NCBI GenBank assembly: GCA_037074705.1
Contig: CM073594.1
Span: forward strand, 61,624,509 to 61,688,508
DNA from: Zhengitettix transpicula
Lineage: Eukaryota > Arthropoda > Insecta > Orthoptera > Tetrigidae
DNA length: 64,000 bases
Reading direction: 5' to 3'
In this document: positions 47,895-60,869 of the stretch, one piece after another
How positions within the stretch are numbered: position 1 is the first letter of the stretch
How the letters are laid out: each line of letters begins with the position of its first letter
Made by a program: the position numbers and the translations under genes
Notes under the pieces: model-generated
What the model saw: the letters and a program-made list of their open reading frames with translations, nothing else
Database searches by the model: none
What the model was told of the DNA's origin: nothing

Positions 47895-48930
47895 GTGAGT
47901 TCTCCAAAGATCTTGGCTCAAAAATGCACTGAGACGCTTTTACCCGATCACGATAACTTTACACTTCACTATTATTGGTGGGAATTATTCCACATTCGTA
48001 CTCTGCTCTCAGAATCAGCACGAAAACCCTCCGAAGGACCTCCATCTTCAATTTCGTAAGCACTGGATTAGCCACGAGCCTTTTACCCAATAAGAATGGC
48101 ATTTTTTTATTTTTAATCAGAAAAATAAGTAGACAAATAGATAAAAATGAGTGCTATATTAAATACCACACAACGTTTCTGAAAAAAAAAGGCTTTTAAG
48201 TTCGTCAACTGGATCATGCAATTCCGTCACTCACGGTTCTTGTGTTTTGATTTACGTGACGAAAGGTTACAAAGTTTCCAAATACGTTGCAGTGTGATTT
48301 TTATATAACTAGTTCAAATATCAGTAGCACTTTTATTGGTAAAAAGTTATTAAATTTGTATCTCTTTGACGAAAAGAATAGTTTTTGCCTATCACATCTC
48401 AATCCATTCCTCTCATAAAACAGATCGAAACCAATGTGTCTTTATTCCGAATTTTATTTGGCTTTTGAGTTCGTCACCTCATTTGTTTCTAAAATGAAGG
48501 GATTTTTTATATTTCCCCTCTAAAATTAACATTCACATTTTTGTATATTTTCTTTTAGTTGAATTTAAATGGTGCGGGCAAATTTTAACGAAAAATTTCT
48601 AAGACATTTTTTTATTCAGAAATTGTTTTATATATTTATTTTTAACTTTTAGCGGGATCCAGGTAGGAAATAATATAAATACATACAAATAATAGAATAT
48701 CGTTTCAGACGAATATGACACAAGTGTTGTCGGAAGGTCCTGTGTTTTTTAAATAATTAACAAATTTTAATGTAATAACATTAAAATGAAACTTCTCTAA
48801 ATGACTGTTAAAAGGTCTTCTTCATTTTGTATACATTATACATTAGCGTAGTTGCAAATTTTTTTTACATCAAGTGGTGTTTTTCGGCCTTTAAACTCTT
48901 GAAACACCATCTGCTTTTTATTATGCCATT
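47895..48930. other. Start of intron 5 or 3' flank, AT-rich
   Basis: Begins with the exon 5 donor GTGAGT. Contains the palindromic element at 48110-48320. No candidate C-terminal Lim3 exon found. Confidence 0.4.
48110..48320. mobile_element. Palindromic element, AGCCAAATACAGACAAAAG family (diverged)
   Basis: ATTAAATACCACACAACGTT then TCTGAAAAAAAAAGGC and TTTTAAGTTCGTCAACTGGA match the family's arm and core region. The right side has TTTACGTGACGAAAGGTTAC and TTCCAAATACGTTGCAGTGT. Less symmetrical than the 42.6-kb copy. Confidence 0.5.
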
Positions 48931-48999
48931 GAATGGCATCTGCTTTCCCAGAATATGCCATTAGCACCACAATAATCGTATCAACTCCATCCCTTACGA

Positions 49000-49660
49000 A
49001 TTTACGCATAAAGGCCTACTATAAATACGACGTCGTGTATCTGAAAATCCTTCCTGCTTTTCTTTCCGCGTTTATCCAATATAACAGAGTGTCTCGCTTT
49101 TTGCCACTTCTCGCTAGCTTAGTATTCATATTCGTGGAGAGGGGGTGTGTTTTTTTTCCACCACCCCCTCCCTCGAGGGACTTCTGCCGCCCTAATTGCG
49201 ACATATGCGCGCGTCTCTGGCCAAATCACATCTTCCGGTTCGCAGCGCTCGGGCTTGCTTCCTGCCGTATGAATGTGTAATGTCGCTACTAAACCATCTG
49301 TTGTTGCATTATAATACAATGAATAGACGGTGCCATTTCACGGCCGACCGCCCGCCAGAAGCGTACAAAAGGGGGTGGGGGGGTGCTGTTTTTTTTAACG
49401 TGATGTGACTGCGTGACTGTGTAACGCACAACAACCGCCGCATCAAGTGCGTAATGACCTCCCTTGCAAATGACAGTAACACTCCCCGCCGCCGTATTGT
49501 TGTGTCCCTGCCAATTTATTATTTACAACTTTACAACTGCGCGATCCCTCCACAATGTTGCTACTCAGTCGGCAAACTGTACAGGGTAAAAAAGGATTTG
49601 GCGCTATACGAGTAATTACCTCGCTCACTCACACACACACCTACACTTATGTTTACCCGT
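49000..49660. other. GC-rich island, candidate regulatory DNA
   Basis: ATTGCGACATATGCGCGCGT, CGGCCGACCGCCCGCC and G-runs alternate with TAAT cores. Overlapping open frames on both strands are unrecognised. Confidence 0.28.
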
Positions 49661-50213
49661 ATGTCATACATAATTTCAAAATTTAACTATTATATACATT
49701 AACCGCAGACGCGTTGAATTGAATTACGAGTTGCATTTAAACGAAGCCGTACAAATACGGTTTTTTTTTCATCTAACATATTCCCCACCAAAAATATTTT
49801 TTTTATGCTTACACACCATTTCCAATACTACTCCAGTTTGTCGGCTACTACTCCAGACAAGATGACAGACTGAAGAATCCCAGTCATGAAGAGTAATTCA
49901 TTTCGGCCGCAACGTGTGTTCAAATCGAACCTTAGAAATTAATGTTCTTCTACATTTCATATAATTAATTTACATTAAGTTCTATATCTGTGTACGTAAT
50001 TCTAAAATTGTAAAATAATATATTTGTAAAAAAAAAATTTTTCTTTAACATTACGAATTTGAAAATTATATCGTTTAATTTAATTTTACGGCTTCCTAAA
50101 ACAATTAGGGATGAAACGGTCATGACTGATTTAATAATTTTAAATTTTTATTCCTAATAAATTTCTGACTTATTAGCCTGATTTTTATTTTATTTAGAAA
50201 GGCCAGGTAAATA

Positions 50214-50490
50214 ATTCTATCAGTAAATTATTTCGTTTTCACTATAAATGAGAACACCATTTATTTTTTAAAAAAATATGTTTCTTAATTTACTAATAAA
50301 TGAATGAGCCAGCCAACTTGTCAGAAAAATAATTTAATTAATAAAATTTAGCATTACTTATTTTGGAATCACTTATAGAAAGTTCCTCATAAATTTATTA
50401 CATTTATTTCAAGAAATAAATTATACTCAGAATTGTAAAATTTTTACATTTGCAACGGAAGGAGTTCCAAAAATGAATCACACGTTCCTG
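50214..50490 (+). mobile_element. Dispersed element C, copy 1
   Basis: About 275 bp is the reverse complement of 54541-54817, with blocks CAGTAAATTATTTCGTTTTC, TGTTTCTTAATTTACTAATA, AATGAATGAG, TTTAGCATTACTT, TTTTGGAATCACTT and GGAGTTCCAAAA in order. Conservation by eye about 80%. Family unknown. Confidence 0.75.
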
Positions 50491-51479
50491 TTAATTTTTA
50501 TTAGAAGTATATTTAATTTTATAACGGACATTACCCGAAACGTTCGTTTCAGGCACACAATTTACTAAATAACTTTAAATAAGTTATATTATTGATCAGT
50601 AATTTAGAAATAAATCTTTAATATGTCGGAGTATCTTAATTTTTTAGAGGGTTTGTAATTAACTACAAAATATCTATGTAGCTAGTTGGAATCAAATGGC
50701 CAGTTGAATGTTTTAATCTAACAATTACGTTCAACAAGTCTTTTGGATTAATTTATATATTGAGTTTTCAAACAATGGTAAACATAACGATGGAAGGCAA
50801 GAATTATATAAAAATAAAATGATTAGGGAAGCCAGATATTCCCCCCAAAAGATTTGTATTTTGGGGTCTAATAATTTATAATTAACGGTATATTCCTACT
50901 AAATTTGAATTTTTTTTAATATTGTTACTACCGAGTGATTACTGATGATCTGGGTTTGAAATATAATGACGATAGGTTTGTTTTTCTGGGTGTTCGGATT
51001 TTCAGAAAAAGGTCATTTCTAGCCTGCGAAGGGTGAGATGTGGTGTGGGACGTCACAAGTACCGCGGCACAGTATAATCTTGAGAGTATTAGAATGCAAG
51101 GGTAGAAAGGTTCATTTAATACTTAATATAGCAGACAAATTTATTGGTTTAATTGAAAATTAAACAGTTCATAATTGAGGGACTGTGCCCTTGATATACC
51201 TGAATGTTTGATATACATATTTTTATCACGTTATCCTCTTCTCGTTTCAGTTTCATGGGGAAAATACCGGTGTGTTTTTTTCATAATTTTTAGAAATGTT
51301 ATATTCGTAAATTAAATGGTTTTTGTAAACATTCCTGTTGATAATGAATCACATGTTTGGAAATGTAGATGTCGATTTTCTTTCTTAATATGGCAACCAA
51401 ATGTGTGTTTGTATAATGATTAAATTCGTCTATATTTGGAACGGGGAAGAATATTTTTTGCGATATAGTGTGTTCGTCT

Positions 51480-52075
51480 TTAAGATTTGAAATGCATTCC
51501 GAGAGCTACAAACGGAAACCACCCTGGTCCGCCTTTATTAAATTAAGGTCATTGTAAGTCATTGTCATGTATATTAACGTCTTCACGGAGGAGACTTGTC
51601 GCAAGGATTAATGGTAGTTTTTGTGCCATTTGTCAGCTGTGCCTTCGCCCCCCCCCTGAGGGGGGTGAACCCACGTGGCAGGTGTTACATGGCGCCTAAT
51701 GGCCGACCCATCCCCACACACGCGCGCGCGCGCGACCTCCGATAGCGCACTCAATTCCGGAATTGCGGCCTGCCGGCGTTTTGAATAACTTATGTCATAA
51801 CTGACGCACTTCCCTTGTTCGAGTGGGGATTGACTTATGTCTGCGGCTGGACGTCAACAATTCCGATTAATCACGAGATCCGGTGCGCAAACATAGATCG
51901 CGACACAAAACGACGGGTCGTTGACGAATATTATATGACCGCGCCTCTATACTTAGGGGCAATTCAAGCGAAATCGTTTGTTTGTTTCTGGTTTAACAAC
52001 GACCTGTGGCGACGTACACGGCTTCCGGAATCCACAAAAGGTGGCCAAAAACATAGCACGATGCATTTGAAATTT
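51480..52075. other. GC-rich island with Z-DNA-prone and palindromic runs
   Basis: Includes a C9-TGA-G6 palindrome (51648-51666), CACACACGCGCGCGCGCGCG alternating purine-pyrimidine (51713-51734), and CGATTAATCACGAG. The 88-codon + frame 51815-52081 has no recognised domain. Confidence 0.35.
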
Positions 52076-52436
52076 ACATAAATATAAATGAAAAAACAAG
52101 ATTCAATTATTCAGAAATTCAATACGAATAAACTGTATTATAGTTTTGTAAAACAAATATGACATTTCATTCATAAACTTTTGGATGAGTTTCTATCTAA
52201 CGGACTTTTTTTTTTAATTTTTCTTATGACGTAAGACAAATTGAATTGTTAATATTGATAGAATGACTGAGAAATTCAGCATCAAACTCTATACGAATTT
52301 ATCGTTTAAATGAAACTTGCACCTTAAGAGGTCGCCAATAATTAAGGATGAAACGTCCTATTTGTTTTTATTGTAATTTCTTTCAATGCCCCTTATTTTA
52401 AATATGTATATATATTATTTAAATATTTATATATAT

Positions 52437-52499
52437 AATAAGCGATTGTTATGTTACATTATATATATATAAAAAAAATGTAAAATAGCAATCGCTTAT
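52437..52499. repeat. Perfect-stem inverted repeat
   Basis: ATAAGCGATTGTTATGTTAC is mirrored by GTAAAATAGCAATCGCTTAT; arms of about 30 bp with very short loop, flanked by TA-rich DNA. Terminal 11 bp pair perfectly. Could extrude as a cruciform. Confidence 0.8.
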
Positions 52500-52922
52500 T
52501 TTTGCCTTTGTCGGTATCCTTTTCCGTCGCGGTATTGTTGTGCTGACGTCACGCTTTTTGGCGATCGCGAATTTTAAGGTCAGTTACCTAGTAACACTCG
52601 TGCTGGACCAGATGGCAATAAATCTACATTGGGAGCTGAAAATGTGTCGAGCTGATAATTGAAAGAGCACAATTACAGTTGTTGAAATTGCAAACTATGG
52701 AACATCGTCGTTAGAGATAGTAGTAAATTCATTACGCAAAGAATTAATTAAAGAATACTATTAAATTTTGATAATTTTTCCAATAAAAAAATTATCTGGT
52801 GCCTTATTCTTGAGAACTTCGGGAGATGTTGATGAGTCGGCGGATTGAAACAGCATCGACTACATATTATCGCCCAAAAACCCTGAGCAAAAACTGAGCC
52901 GAGGCCAATCTGCTACAATATA

Positions 52923-52923
<1 letters not shown>

Positions 52924-52957
<34 letters not shown>
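52924..52957. repeat. (TA)n microsatellite
   Basis: Longest TA run in the window, about 16 units. Confidence 0.95.
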
Positions 52958-52959
<2 letters not shown>

Positions 52960-53479
52960 CAAAATTTTTATCTAATATAACTTGACAATTATCGTTTGTT
53001 AAATAGGTAGAAAAACAGCCAAGTTGTCATAAAAATGAGAATTAATTAAAATAAAAATCATTACTATACGAGGTTTCTTCCGTAATTTTTGGACGAAAGC
53101 CAAATTTAAACCATAAAATTGACAAAATAGTAATATTAATTTTTGAAATTTATTTCATTATAATATACATTATACAGACGTACTATTTTGTAGCTAAGCA
53201 TATGTTGACAAATTGGCTGTTTTCTGTTAATTTATTAAATATTTTTATATACTTGATAATGTACGTGTCGCGTCTTATTCTCGCAGTAGAGAAAAGAATT
53301 TATCAAATCAAATGCGTAGAAATTTGCGTCTGAAGCTACAATCCCAAGACATAATTTTCTCGTGATTTTCTAGTGCATATTTTTCTGAAGAAGTTTCCAT
53401 GAACGTTTGAGACTAATTTCATATAAAATCATCGTTCTCCCTCCTCATACTCGTTCACAATATAATTAATCCATTTTAT

Positions 53480-54370
53480 TTAAGACTTTCTGCTGGTGTT
53501 GACTCTTCCTTTGTGCTACTTCTTCAAGCACCAGCAGCGTTTCGTGACGAGCCCGCGGAGGCAATCTTGTGTATGGAACGTTCGTGTTCAGAGACGTGGA
53601 GGCCAAACCCCCTCTCCCCCCTCACATAAATCAACGAGGGGGGGGGCAGGCACTGGATTGATCAATTAATTAACTCAAGTGATTGTTTCGCCAAACGTCG
53701 TCAGCTACAAAGGATTATTTTCCCCGAGCCGTCCTTCGCCGTGAACTTAATCCATTATGCGCATGTTGTCATGCTTCATCTTCAGGCCTCTCGGAAAGTT
53801 GTCTGAGTTTTATTTCCAGTATAGGAGTTAAAGGAAACTCGTTTCTTTGAACTTTTTGATCACCTTCATCACCGTCAGATGTCGTTCTTGCTTGACGTAC
53901 GTTGAATTCATCTGCTATCTTTCCATGTGACCTTCCTTCACGTTCCCTGATAAGTACCAGTTCAACTTACAGTTTCGTACAGAGTTCAGGAACAACCAGA
54001 TCGTTTTATTCTGACTCTTTCATTCAGAGTCCAGAGGAGTTACTCACCTCTTGTGTCCTCGATGATGGAGGTATTTAGTAGAGGTGGGAACGTTGTACGT
54101 GTTCGGGTGGCGTAGAGTTAAACATTGCCACGCTAATAGATGGGGGACTCGCACAATAATGCCGAAGGCAAGGCCACCTGACATCACTTCCGAGTGTTCG
54201 GGGCGTCGCTTCCGGCGGCCGGGGAGTGTCTCCACACTTTGTCAATTGAAATCCGAGCGACGGCGGCTCCAGGAGGCAACGCCTATAAATACATCATCGG
54301 TGAAAGATACCTCCTCCATCCACTACGTGATCTATGGAAGATACTAAAATTCCCTCCCAGGGGGAGAAAA
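53480..54370. other. GC-rich island, candidate regulatory DNA
   Basis: Unique-looking block with GGATTGATCAATTAATTAAC at about 53653, a G9 run at 53639, AACTTAATCCATTATGCGCA and TCCGGCGGCCGGGGAG. Open frames on both strands overlap and are unrecognised. Confidence 0.3.
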
Positions 54371-54540
54371 AAGTCTCCGTATTTATGGACTATTAATCAC
54401 GTATTGTATTGACATGCAAGAGAGCCATGCTGGCCTTCTCTATTCCCTTAGATAATATTTTCTCGCGGGATTTGAAGGAGAAACGGAAACGTTATGAACA
54501 GATTACAAAGAGAATTTACGTTGTAATATATAAAAAATAG

Positions 54541-54817
54541 ACAGGAATGTGTGATTACTTTTGGAACTCCTTTTGTTACAAATGTAAAAAATTTACAATT
54601 CTGAACATAGTATATTTGTTTAAATAACAATAATAATTTTGTGAGGAAGTGATTCCAAAATAAACGGAGACAAGTAATGCTAATTCTTAAAAAATAAATT
54701 ACTATTCTGACACTTTGGATGTCTCATTCATTTATAAGTAAATTAAGAAACACATTTTACAAAAATAAAAAAATTGTTTTCTCATTTATAGAGAAAACGA
54801 AATAATTTACTGATAGT
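54541..54817 (-). mobile_element. Dispersed element C, copy 2 (inverted relative to copy 1)
   Basis: Reverse complement partner of 50214-50490, about 4 kb away. The pair could form a long hairpin in a transcript crossing both. Confidence 0.75.
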
Positions 54818-55049
54818 AATATATATCTGACTTTTTTAAATACATGACTAAACATTGAAAATTTATTAGAAATAAAAATTTAAAAAAATTAAAAGTCATG
54901 AGCCTATTCATGCTGAATTTAGGCTTAATCAAAATTGATTGGGACTTTTAATGAATTTATTAATCACATTTATTTTATCCCCGGTAGTAATAATCTACAA
55001 TTGTGCAAATAGCCCGGTGTCAGATACATGAAAATATTATAAGTAAATA

Positions 55050-55452
55050 AATTTATGGACTTGAGTCAGAAAATAATGTTTATTAGCTAAAATTAACTTT
55101 ATGCCGTTTCGTCGTCGTTTAGAGCATCTTCATGTTAGACAATTTATAATCTAAAATTTATAAATTAATAAGATAATTATTTATAAACTTTTTTAATAGC
55201 AATTACGAATTATTGTGATTAATTTAATTTTACACGCAATTTTGTATTCATGCATAAAATTTAGACGCAATAATTGTAAACAAAATTAAATTAATTAAAA
55301 TAATTCATATTTGTTCTTAAAAAACGTAATCCATACTTTTGGTTATTAACTTATAAATTGCAGATTAAAAACTGTCCATCTTTGACGAGTTGCTAAATGA
55401 GGACGATACGTCGTAAAATAAACTTTATAATTTTCTGTTCTAAGGTCAGATA
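55050..55452. mobile_element. Palindromic hammerhead-signature element
   Basis: Left TCAGAAAATAATGTTTATT and GCCGTTTCGTCGTCGTTTAG are mirrored by right GAGGACGATACGTCGTAAAA and TAAACTTTATAATTTTCTG. Centre contains complementary ACACGCAATTTTG / AATAATTGTAAAC regions. Minus strand left arm: ATGAAGATGC...GACGAAACGG, a mutated core. Confidence 0.55.
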
Positions 55453-55479
55453 TTTTTTCATCATTAACATGACAATATT

Positions 55480-56170
55480 GTCTATTATACATATTACTTA
55501 TAACCTAACTTAGACAAACAACAATAGTCCACTGTCCTTAGTAATATTTTATATCCTGAAAAATAAAGAAATATTCACGGTTTATCACTACATTTCACTT
55601 TAAATTTGATTAATATTTTATTAGATAAGGGAAGACACTTCACATCCTGTTGGTTTTTTAAGATTCATCTTAAATAAATCTTCTTGAGGATGAATTGACT
55701 TTCCCCAAACACTCCCACAGTAAATTATTCCAATTGATCATCGTCTTGTTTAGGAATTAAACTTTTTCCAAGTCTGTTTTTTGTTCCGACATTTTTTTTT
55801 TAACTGATGGTCCCACCCACGGATATAACTGGCCATTTTTTTCGTTACCCTTAATGATCTACACTTCAACTGCCCTTTTCCGAACGTTCTCCATCGATTC
55901 CATTTTTTTTATATAGTGATCCCAAAAAAGCTGTCCTCGTACTCCAGAAAAGGTCGGAAGATAAGTAAACCACCTCCTTAGATTTTGAGATTTTGAACTC
56001 CCCATTTTTAAGATTTCTCATTACGAAATGTAATGAATTCCACATGCTTCTCGGGTCCTGAAATTCACTCCCATTCGACTCCCATCCAAGGTTATAGTTG
56101 AAGTATATTTGCTACTTAAACTATATTACGTCAAATTTGCATTGTAAACGATATTGAGATGCTTTTCTTG
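55480..56170 (-). pseudogene. LINE reverse-transcriptase remnant plus 3' end
   Basis: Minus strand from about 55960 reads RPFLEYEDSFF, then (frame change) YIKKMESMENVRKRAVE, resembling the RPxLEYGxxxWDP...IExVQRRAxRF block near the C-terminus of CR1/jockey-like reverse transcriptases, followed by IIKGN and a WKKF-like stretch. 55480-55690 is shared with dispersed repeat B at 30.03-30.30 kb and is probably its 3' UTR. Confidence 0.5.
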
Positions 56171-56449
56171 CCTTTAATTTTCAACTATTGACCTCATCTA
56201 GGCGTGGTCATCAAATAGTGACTTTTTCATGTTATGATTCATTGGGTCGCTTAGTTGTCGTCACAGCGAGTGATTCGACACGAAATAACAACAGCTGACT
56301 GCGATTTTCCAAAAACACTCTGTTATTTTACAATAATATAATAGTAAAAAGTGACCTGAGAGGTTATTTTTCCTTTAATGAACCACCTTAGCGAATCTCA
56401 GGTCTTCGGTAATTCATTTTATATACAGGAAACGTTTCCTGTCTGTTAG

Positions 56450-56930
56450 GAACTTTTAGTCGAGGCGGCGGTGACCGTGGTGGAAGCGATCGGACTTCCT
56501 GTGATTGTAATATTTATCAGAGATAGCAAAACCGTCCAGGTCGTTTGCAACTTTATCTGTCGTGCAGCGGGACGTAATTACGCGTAACTCCCGTGGGATC
56601 CCCTTCCCCCCTTTCTCCCAGTCCGCCCGCCACAAGGAATAATAATTCCGGCGGCTTAAAAACAACGTTTCAGCGCCTGTGTCGCGTGGCAGTCGGATCG
56701 GGTGTCTGGAAGCGTGTGTCAGTGGGTGGTGGGATCTCAGATTTCAAAAGTTGGGGAGCGGGGTCGTGGGAACGGGAACCCCGTGGCGGGGAAGACGCTC
56801 AACTTCTGGAACACTTTTGTTGGTCTTCACGTTCGTTGCAGTCGGGGCCTCAGAAAAACCGCAATCTCCAAGCGAACTCGCTACAAGGAAGAAAATACAT
56901 TACCGCGACGATAAGGAATTACAAATAAGT
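56450..56930. other. GC-rich island, candidate regulatory DNA
   Basis: GGGACGTAATTACGCGTAAC (TAATTA core in a near-palindrome) and AGGAATAATAATTCCGGCGG lie in a block where three overlapping + frames and one minus frame are open; the frames are mutually inconsistent and unrecognised. Confidence 0.3.
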
Positions 56931-56999
56931 AAAATAATGCGTGTACAAATACATCAGAGGTTAAGAATTATGCCCTCGATTGAAGAGATACAATTACCA

Positions 57000-59165
57000 A
57001 ACGACAACGAATGAGTCTCTTACTACCAATATGCTTAATTCAACTAAAAATAAAGTAATATTGATAAAAAGGCCAAAACATAACAGTACAACGTTTCTAC
57101 TACTTATCCGTAGTATAATAAACTCATTGTTGGTTCTCAAAAATTAAATCAAATCATCGATGTCGAACCAGTAATTTTGCTTCGATATTGCCAACTGCTT
57201 CAGTATGGGGCGATTGTAATAATTGTCCTTAGCTTACCTTTTCAGGTGAAACTTGAAAAAAAAATATGAACAGATTTATTTTTTTTATTTTCACGCAGAT
57301 ACACGTCAAAACTTAAGCCAGTCCAATCCTTACCAAAGACGTCGCTAAGCAACGGACGTCAGTTTTACACGCAAATCCCAAAGATATACCTCCGGACTTC
57401 CTCCTATTGTTATAACGAAAATTTTATGAATAAATATAAATTTTATAAATACGTTTATTCCAGTAGATGTCATCAGGACCGAAATAAAACTTTCTTAAAT
57501 CCAAAAACACATCACTTTTAACGTTCTTCAAAAAACTTTCCAAATTTGATTGGCTTTCGTGACTTCTTCCTTTTAAAACAGACGAACTTTCTCCGGCACT
57601 GAGGTACGTCAGAATTTTTTTTTCTTAATCCCGAAAGACATTAATATTGTTTCCTCCGAGGTCTGTTGAAAAGAAAGTCGGCAGGGAAAATTCAGAAATA
57701 ATCTCCAATTTGGAAAATGTGAATGAAAATGAAGTTGGTAAACGGCGGGAAAGTAAGCCAAGAAAATCGAAAGAAAAAACAGGACGTTTCGAACAGTAAA
57801 CAAAAACAGTTTATTAATGCAGAAATAGTGTGGTCATCCAAACGTCGTCGTTTAATCGCTGTTGGTACCGGTGTGAAACCTTGGTAATCTTTCTGCGAAA
57901 AATACACCGGGAATGCGGATAATTGATCAATCTATTAAGTCAGAAATTTATTATGAAAAAATATTAAAACATTATAATAAAACACACACGATGGTTTCAT
58001 CCCTAATATCATTTAATTGAAATTTTGCAACACCTAGAAAGGTCTCCAAAAAGTTTACTGGTAAAACGTCTTGTCTGTTCCGTTAAAATGTCTTACATTT
58101 TTCTTAATAAATTTCTGTTTTAATAGGCTTCAGTTTTTCCATTTAGTAAAAATAAAATATTCTGCTCGTCGTTACGGATAATATTTTACAAAATAAGTAA
58201 TGATTCCCCTGGAAGATCTTAGTACACAAGAAGTGCGTTATTCGGATTTTAATTTCATCGTCTCAACTGATTGAGGCTCCTTGAACTTTTCATCGCCCTT
58301 TTCGAACTTCTGTCCTCCTGTTACCTCGCGTGTCGCTTCGACTTTCCTTGCAATTTCTTATTCTACATTTTGCATGTTTATTGATTTCTGCGAATAGTTT
58401 GGATCCATGTAGAAGTTTTATAACAGTTGTTTAAATAAATAAGTGTTATATTACAATTATGAAATAAAAATGAACTTGTAAATTTTAATTATGATGAAGA
58501 AAAATATCTGACATTTATAATATAAATAAAATAAATTAAATACACCTTTTCTTAATTAATATATAAGGTTTTCTTCGGTTGCTTCAGTAAAGTTACCAAA
58601 CAAAACGTTGCCTCTAAATTTATTTCTTAATTTATATATAATATGATTGAACCTGAAGAGGTTTTAAAAAAAGGAATAAACGTCGATATATTTAATTTTA
58701 TTATTAATGGACATAATTTTCTGTCTCAAGGCAGTTCGTTTAGTTGAATAACTTTTAAATTTGTCGCTTCGTTAAACACTTCACAAGAAAATATCCCCGC
58801 CCCTCCAAAAAGTGTAGATTACAGAGGGAAAATTAAAATTCTTCCCTTTAAAAAAAATATTTACATTATTTTTAAACCTTTCTTATTAGCAGCCAAAAGA
58901 AGGAATTGGAGAGTAAATTAAGGATTTCCCAGCGTTTTTTCATGTATAATCTGTTTATAGGGATTCTGGAACTCGTCGCATTCGCACAACGTTTCCACGG
59001 CTTTCACCGCTATCATCTTCAGGGCTTAAGAGAATATTTTATGTAATGTAAAAGAAATTAAACTCGCACAGCGACGATGTTCCACTCACCGGGGGGAGTT
59101 TTCCATTCAATCACCACCATGTATTCATATTTATAATTTCTAAGCAGAAAATGTGGATTAATTTT
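57000..59165. other. AT-rich non-coding DNA with repeat fragments
   Basis: No gene. 58653-58686 (CTGAAGAGGTTTTAAAAAAA then GGAATAAACGTCG) is a mutated hammerhead-signature copy. Confidence 0.4.
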
Positions 59166-59169
59166 TTTA

Positions 59170-59950
59170 ATTTGAGATCAATTTTTTTAATGTTTTTGCG
59201 CGGAGTAATTCAGCCGAGTCCACTTGTTGATTTAGTGGTTCGTAACGCTAATACGACTTCATAATAATAAGGTTTATGATAGTTTATGTAATCCATAAGT
59301 AAACGCATTAAAAGCGTAAAGTTGTGGTCACTTTAGGAGGGGGGGGGGCGGTTCACTTTATCGAATAGCGTCATTTCCATGTGGATGGCGTGTGCGTTGT
59401 ATTCTCCAGAGTCGTTGCATGTCCGTAAAAATGTTACAAGGCGGAACCGTAATTAGTGCGCGTTTCGTCGTGATACGACCACATCCAGATAACACGGTAA
59501 ATTATCGGAAATATAAAAACAAGCGCGTGGCTGACGAAACAGACATCGCGAGGCTTAATCCCCCGGAGATGTAGGTAGTTGAGGGGTTGGGTGATAGGGG
59601 ATGGGGTGGAGTACAAATCGCGTGCAGTCCCCCGGCCATCTTCGAGGCAAAAGTCGAGCGAATACCCGGCCGGCGACGAGTTTTAAAAATAGCAGCAGTA
59701 AAACGACGGAGCAAGGGAAGAAAATGTTCTGAAAAGCGATGCGAGGGAATAGATCGTAAAAGCCACGGCGACTGAAGAGATGCGGGACGGGGGATGAGAG
59801 CGGGCAATATTGGCCAGACAGAGATAGAGGATTGGCGAGTTGCCATGACAACCAAGGTGTGGGCGTGGCGAGGGGGAGAAACGCATGTCAACTGTCGCCA
59901 AGCGGCCTCAACATTCCGCAAAACTTGTACGCAAGACAATTACGTTAAGA
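59170..59950. other. GC-rich island, candidate regulatory DNA
   Basis: Contains a G12-type run at 59337-59349, AACGCTAATACGACTTCATA, GGTAAATTATCGG, and a purine-rich + strand. Open frames up to 145 codons (minus 59502-59939) are Ser/Pro/Arg-rich shadows. Confidence 0.3.
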
Positions 59951-59995
59951 CTATTTCCAATAGTATTTTAAGTATCGTCTTTTTTTTAATCATAA

Positions 59996-60295
59996 CAGTA
60001 CAACCCCGGTTAACCGAAGTAAAGGATAAGCCATGACCATCTAATGCTACAGTAAGTGCATTGTAATTACAATTCGTATTTTGAAAGGTTTAGATTGTCA
60101 TACAAAAATATCTTTGTAGGTTACACTTATATTCTGTATTAAAGTTAAAATTCCAAATTTAGGATTACATTTGTAGCATTACTCAAACCAGAACCTCCGT
60201 GCAGTACAGTATTTTTTTTTTTTGAAATTGCGATTTTCGGAGACCAAGGTTTTCGGTTGACCCAAGTTTGGTTAACCTGGGTTGTTTTGCACTTA
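59996..60295. mobile_element. Possible pogo/Tigger-like MITE
   Basis: Left CAGTACAACCCCGGTTAACC and right GGTTAACCTGGGTTGTTTTG are inverted (CAACCCNGGTTAACC core, 15 bp). Tigger/pogo ends start CAG and contain CGGTTAACCGAA, present on the left; TTTTCGGTTGACCC lies internally on the right. About 300 bp, no coding content. Confidence 0.45.
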
Positions 60296-60869
60296 ACAAC
60301 CATTAACATTGTTTATACTCAGAAAAAAAATTTTAATCCTATAATCCACCACGACGTTTCTGTACATATTTCTACCTTCCTCTTCAGACTGTCTTCTGAA
60401 ATAAGGGTTTGTTTTGACGTTGTAAACGTTTCCTCTGGCTCACTATTATATTAATTTTTTTTTTTTCATTATATATATTATTATAAATAATTCCAATAGT
60501 TACAAATTGAACTTTACGTGACTTGTGTTAAATTTAATTAGTTAAAATGTATTTATAAACATTAAATTACATCTCCTACAATTTAGTAATACCTTATAAT
60601 GTACTTGTATTTGAAAACTTCAGCCATGGTATCAAATGAATAAAATTGCCATAATTTATTCCAATATATCATATAAAAAATTACATCATGAAAACAATAG
60701 TTACGGAAGAAACTTAATTTTTTTTTTAATTTGTACCAGAAATTAAGGAAATTTCAACGCATTTCCTCTGTGGAGCCTAACAGTTTAATTTATAAATGAA
60801 TTATCCAGTCAACTTATCAAAACATTTGAGTAAAATAAATAATTATTAGCACAGTCATTATATTTATTT

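Noticed and set aside
59502..59939. 145-codon minus frame with overlapping frames
   Set aside because: Overlapping frames on the same strand are equally open; composition reflects a purine-rich + strand. No domain seen.
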